Source: Pseudoscleropodium purum
Taxonomy: Eukaryota > Streptophyta > Bryopsida > Hypnales > Brachytheciaceae
NCBI GenBank assembly: GCA_963969395.1
Contig: OZ017803.1
Location: 15,314,001-15,378,000, forward strand
DNA: 64,000 nt
Direction of reading: 5' to 3'
The first letter of the stretch is position 1. Each line of letters begins with the position of its first letter. The notes under the pieces were generated by a model. It was not told where the DNA came from and did no database searches. It saw only the letters and a program-made list of their open reading frames with translations. Both the position numbers and the translations under genes were made by a program. Positions 63,030 to 64,000 of this stretch are shown here, piece by piece.

Positions 63030-64000
63030 TTCATTAGAAGAATATAGTATTGAAGGTAGGTTCACATAAACAAGAGGGAAGGTAAAAAGGAGGGGAAAAC
63101 AAAATCTAGGAGTCTCAAATAATATATCATTTTTTTAACAAGGTTGAAAATTCTCCAATGAAAGTATAAGTCAAGTCATAGTTGAAATATGATTTGCATT
63201 TCAAGTGTTGATTGAAGATTCAATATGCATATGACATAGAATGAAATTAACCTCATCACAAGTTCATTTTTAACTTCCAAAGACTATATTAAAAGGGTTT
63301 TTCTTTCTTTCTTTTTTTTCTAAAAAAAGGTAATTTTCATTGAAAGAGTATGGTACTATAGTACAAGAAAGCATTAAAGAGAAGAGGAGGAGGAAGAAGG
63401 ATAGACTTAAAAAAAGACTCGTTATGAATTCCAAGATTGACAATGTATCATTTATTATGTAAGTATTCAACATTCATGGTTGGAAATTCTCCATTGAATA
63501 AAAACTTGATGTTGTTAAGTATTGAAATTTCAATACGTATTAACTGAAGTGAAGAAGATATATTTTTGAAAAGGAGGGGAGGAATTACAAAAAAGGACTC
63601 ATCATAGAGTCCAATATTAACACTATATCATTCATTATGGAAGTCAACATTTATGGTTGGAAATTCTCCATTGAATAAACATTTTTTGTACATTGTCAAG
63701 CTAGTATTAAAAATTCAATACACATTCAAGTGAAGAAGATCTATTCTTGAAAAGAAAGTGAGGAATTCTAAAAAGACTCATCATGGAATCCAAAATCGGC
63801 AATGTATCATTCATTACGGTATTCAAAATCCATGGTTGAAAATTCTCCAAATGTTGAATAACTGTTTGTTGTATGTTGTTAAGAATTAAAAATCCAATAT
63901 TCATTTTGGTGAAGAAGATATATTCTTGAAAAAGGAAGGGAAGGATTCAAAATAAAGTTCATCATGGAGTTTGAGATCAACAATGTTTCATTTATTACAA
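63030..64000 (+). repeat. ~178-bp tandem repeat reaching the window end
   Basis: The anchor GGTTGGAAATTCTCCATTGA falls at 63478 and 63655, with a variant at 63834, for a period of 177-179 bp. A diverged unit lies earlier (anchor about 63144). Shared blocks are GTGAAGAAGATATATT, AAAAAGACTCATCATGGA and AATGTATCATTCATTA. The last unit is cut by the window edge, so the array may continue. The unit size is typical of plant satellites, but copy number and location are unknown. Confidence 0.85.

Overview
The window looks like nuclear DNA of a land plant, most likely a moss or other bryophyte. The evidence is a spliced plant-type PHD-finger gene, a hAT transposase whose sequence resembles those I associate with moss genomes, GT-AG introns, and very AT-rich, CpG-poor intergenic DNA packed with degenerate repeats and small TIR elements. 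The species is inferred. No prokaryotic, organellar or viral signature was seen, and no rRNA or tRNA gene was recognised.

Layout. From 1 to about 9.4 kb the sequence is AT-rich, with a more GC-balanced island at 1.25-2.06 kb, an array of a short repeat family (8.0-8.4 kb) and an inserted TIR element. A complete 3,449-bp hAT transposon lies at 9520-12968. It has 17-bp perfect TIRs and an 8-bp target duplication, carries a one-intron transposase gene with a BED finger that is interrupted by a single TAG, and is inserted inside an older palindromic element. From 13 to 22.4 kb there is AT-rich DNA, 80-bp and 51-bp tandem repeats and a small CACTA-like element. A 2.84-kb CACTA-type element (22408-25246) holds a GC-balanced interior of unknown origin. 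From 25 to 45 kb the DNA is again AT-rich, with a six-copy ~200-bp degenerate array, a 240-bp MITE with an 8-bp duplication, and a foldback repeat family.

The host gene zone is 45.2-52.7 kb. A CG-rich promoter-like region and a long leader-like region precede a three-exon gene (48024-50349) encoding a 268-residue PHD zinc-finger protein. This is the only intact host protein gene I can defend. A second zone of similar composition (56.6-60.9 kb) has no recognisable protein, only a possible exon and simple repeats. From 61.5 kb to the end there are two MITEs with perfect 8-bp duplications, a second copy of the TIR element seen at 8.1 kb, and a ~178-bp tandem repeat that runs off the window edge.

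The window is therefore one small regulatory-type gene in a sea of decayed repeats, with at least seven DNA transposons whose ends can be read directly. I saw no sign of a new multi-gene system. The most notable items are the nearly intact hAT, the CACTA with foreign-looking interior, the CG-rich MITEs and the PHD gene's long upstream region.
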